NCBI RefSeq assembly: GCF_900112595.1
Contig: NZ_FOMI01000008.1
Coordinates: 149,699-213,698 of the forward strand
Length of the DNA: 64,000 bases
Source of the DNA: Algibacter pectinivorans
GTDB lineage: Bacteria; Bacteroidota; Bacteroidia; Flavobacteriales; Flavobacteriaceae
Direction of reading: 5' to 3'
Positions 63,675 to 64,000 of the stretch are shown here, in pieces. The notes under the pieces were generated by a model. That model was not told the origin of the DNA, did not search any database, and saw only the letters and a program-made list of their open reading frames with translations. Both the position numbers and the translations under genes were made by a program. Position 1 is the stretch's first letter. Each line of letters starts with the position of its first letter.

Positions 63675-64000
63675 TGTCTCGTCCTGAAATAGTGTTACAC
63701 TTAACATTATTTATTTATGAAACCATTCGATTCAAATTACAAAAAGCGCACACAAAAAGATTACAGTTTAAGTCTAAAATTACAAATTGTTCAAGAAATA
63801 GAACAAGGTCTATTAACCACCACAGGAGCTTTAAATAAATATGGCATTCAAGCTGCTTCTACCGTTCGAACTTGGTTAAAAAAATATGGTAACTTTGATT
63901 ATCAATACTCAATCCAACAAGGTATGTCTAAAACTCCAGAACAACGTATATTAGAATTAGAACAACAAGTTAAACTACTTGAAAAGCAAAAGAACAGAGC
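63675..64000 (+). mobile_element. IS3-family insertion sequence, left end only
   Basis: The likely left terminal repeat begins TGTCTCGTCCTGAAATAG at 63675, followed within 42 bases by an IS3-type orfA. The element continues past the window, so orfB, the right end and the target duplication cannot be seen. The end point at 63675 is estimated from the TG start typical of the family. Confidence 0.7.
63717..64000 (+). CDS. IS3-family transposase OrfA, 3' end outside window
   Basis: An ATG at 63717 opens a frame that runs off the right edge (94 codons seen): MKPFDSNYKKRTQKDYSLSL, then helix-turn-helix QIVQEIEQGLLTTTGALNKYG and STVRTWLKKYGNFD, then a leucine-zipper-like ILELEQQVKLLEKQ. This is the DNA-binding OrfA of IS3-type elements; OrfB with the DDE domain should follow by frameshift outside the window. 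Confidence 0.85.
   Translation, partial: MKPFDSNYKKRTQKDYSLSLKLQIVQEIEQGLLTTTGALNKYGIQAASTVRTWLKKYGNFDYQYSIQQGMSKTPEQRILELEQQVKLLEKQKNR

Overview
The window is AT-rich chromosomal DNA of a Flavobacteriaceae-type bacterium (phylum Bacteroidota). The evidence is the gene content: a GLPGLI protein paired with a TonB-dependent receptor, DUF4290 and DUF4835/PorD proteins, a long-form GAPDH, a Bacteroidota-type RNA polymerase omega and a membrane pyrophosphatase. Promoters fit the Bacteroidota pattern TTTG-N19-TAnnTTTG, and genes generally lack clear Shine-Dalgarno sites. The genus cannot be fixed from the sequence. About 64 protein genes, two tRNAs, five copies of a dispersed intergenic repeat and one insertion sequence cut by the right edge are visible.

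Layout. 1-5311 holds the most unusual block: four + strand genes with start/stop overlaps. They are a glycosyltransferase fused to a radical SAM/SPASM domain (open at the left edge), a nucleotidyltransferase fused to a CX5R phosphatase, a family-2 O-methyltransferase and a WG-repeat-like protein. 5312-16300 is housekeeping: tRNA-Met, a START-like protein, a class IV aminotransferase, YqgE, HU, Fmt, RecQ with an AAA ATPase, DUF493, DUF4290 and MurA. 15400-25000 has an M1-like peptidase with an SGNH-like secreted protein, soluble and membrane pyrophosphatases side by side, an App1-like phosphatase and a deoxynucleoside kinase. 24400-30000 has the GLPGLI/TonB receptor operon, tRNA-Tyr and an LRR-protein kinase fusion. 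30800-37400 has GAPDH, a DegP-type protease and a dapF-GNAT-mltG-DUF2279 operon. 37500-47500 has a lysozyme-like protein, the dnaA operon, a thioesterase, an IMPACT-family protein, HAD, RibD, PrmC and LigA. 47500-63200 has a 5'-nucleotidase split into two genes, the run dapA/bamD/rpoZ/coaBC/DUF4835/recN/fabI, then GT2/YbbR/coaE and a two-component system. The last 300 bases begin an IS3-family element.

How genes work together. Several neighbours form pathway sets: dapF and dapA with murA and mltG for peptidoglycan; coaBC and coaE for coenzyme A; Ppa and HppA for pyrophosphate removal and energy recovery; dnaA, ligA, recN and recQ for DNA maintenance. The first four genes look like one coupled biosynthetic or modification cassette whose product is not known to me.

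Most notable observations: (1) the 1-5311 cassette with two uncommon domain fusions; (2) an intergenic repeat family present five times in both orientations, whose two ends covary (GCGTTA/TAACGC versus GCGCTA/TAGCGC) as expected of a paired structure; (3) MurA with Asp in place of the usual active-site Cys, predicting natural fosfomycin insensitivity; (4) an SGNH-fold secreted protein lacking the usual catalytic residues; (5) near-perfect promoters for both tRNAs, and three genes whose -7 box lies within about 10 bases of the ATG.
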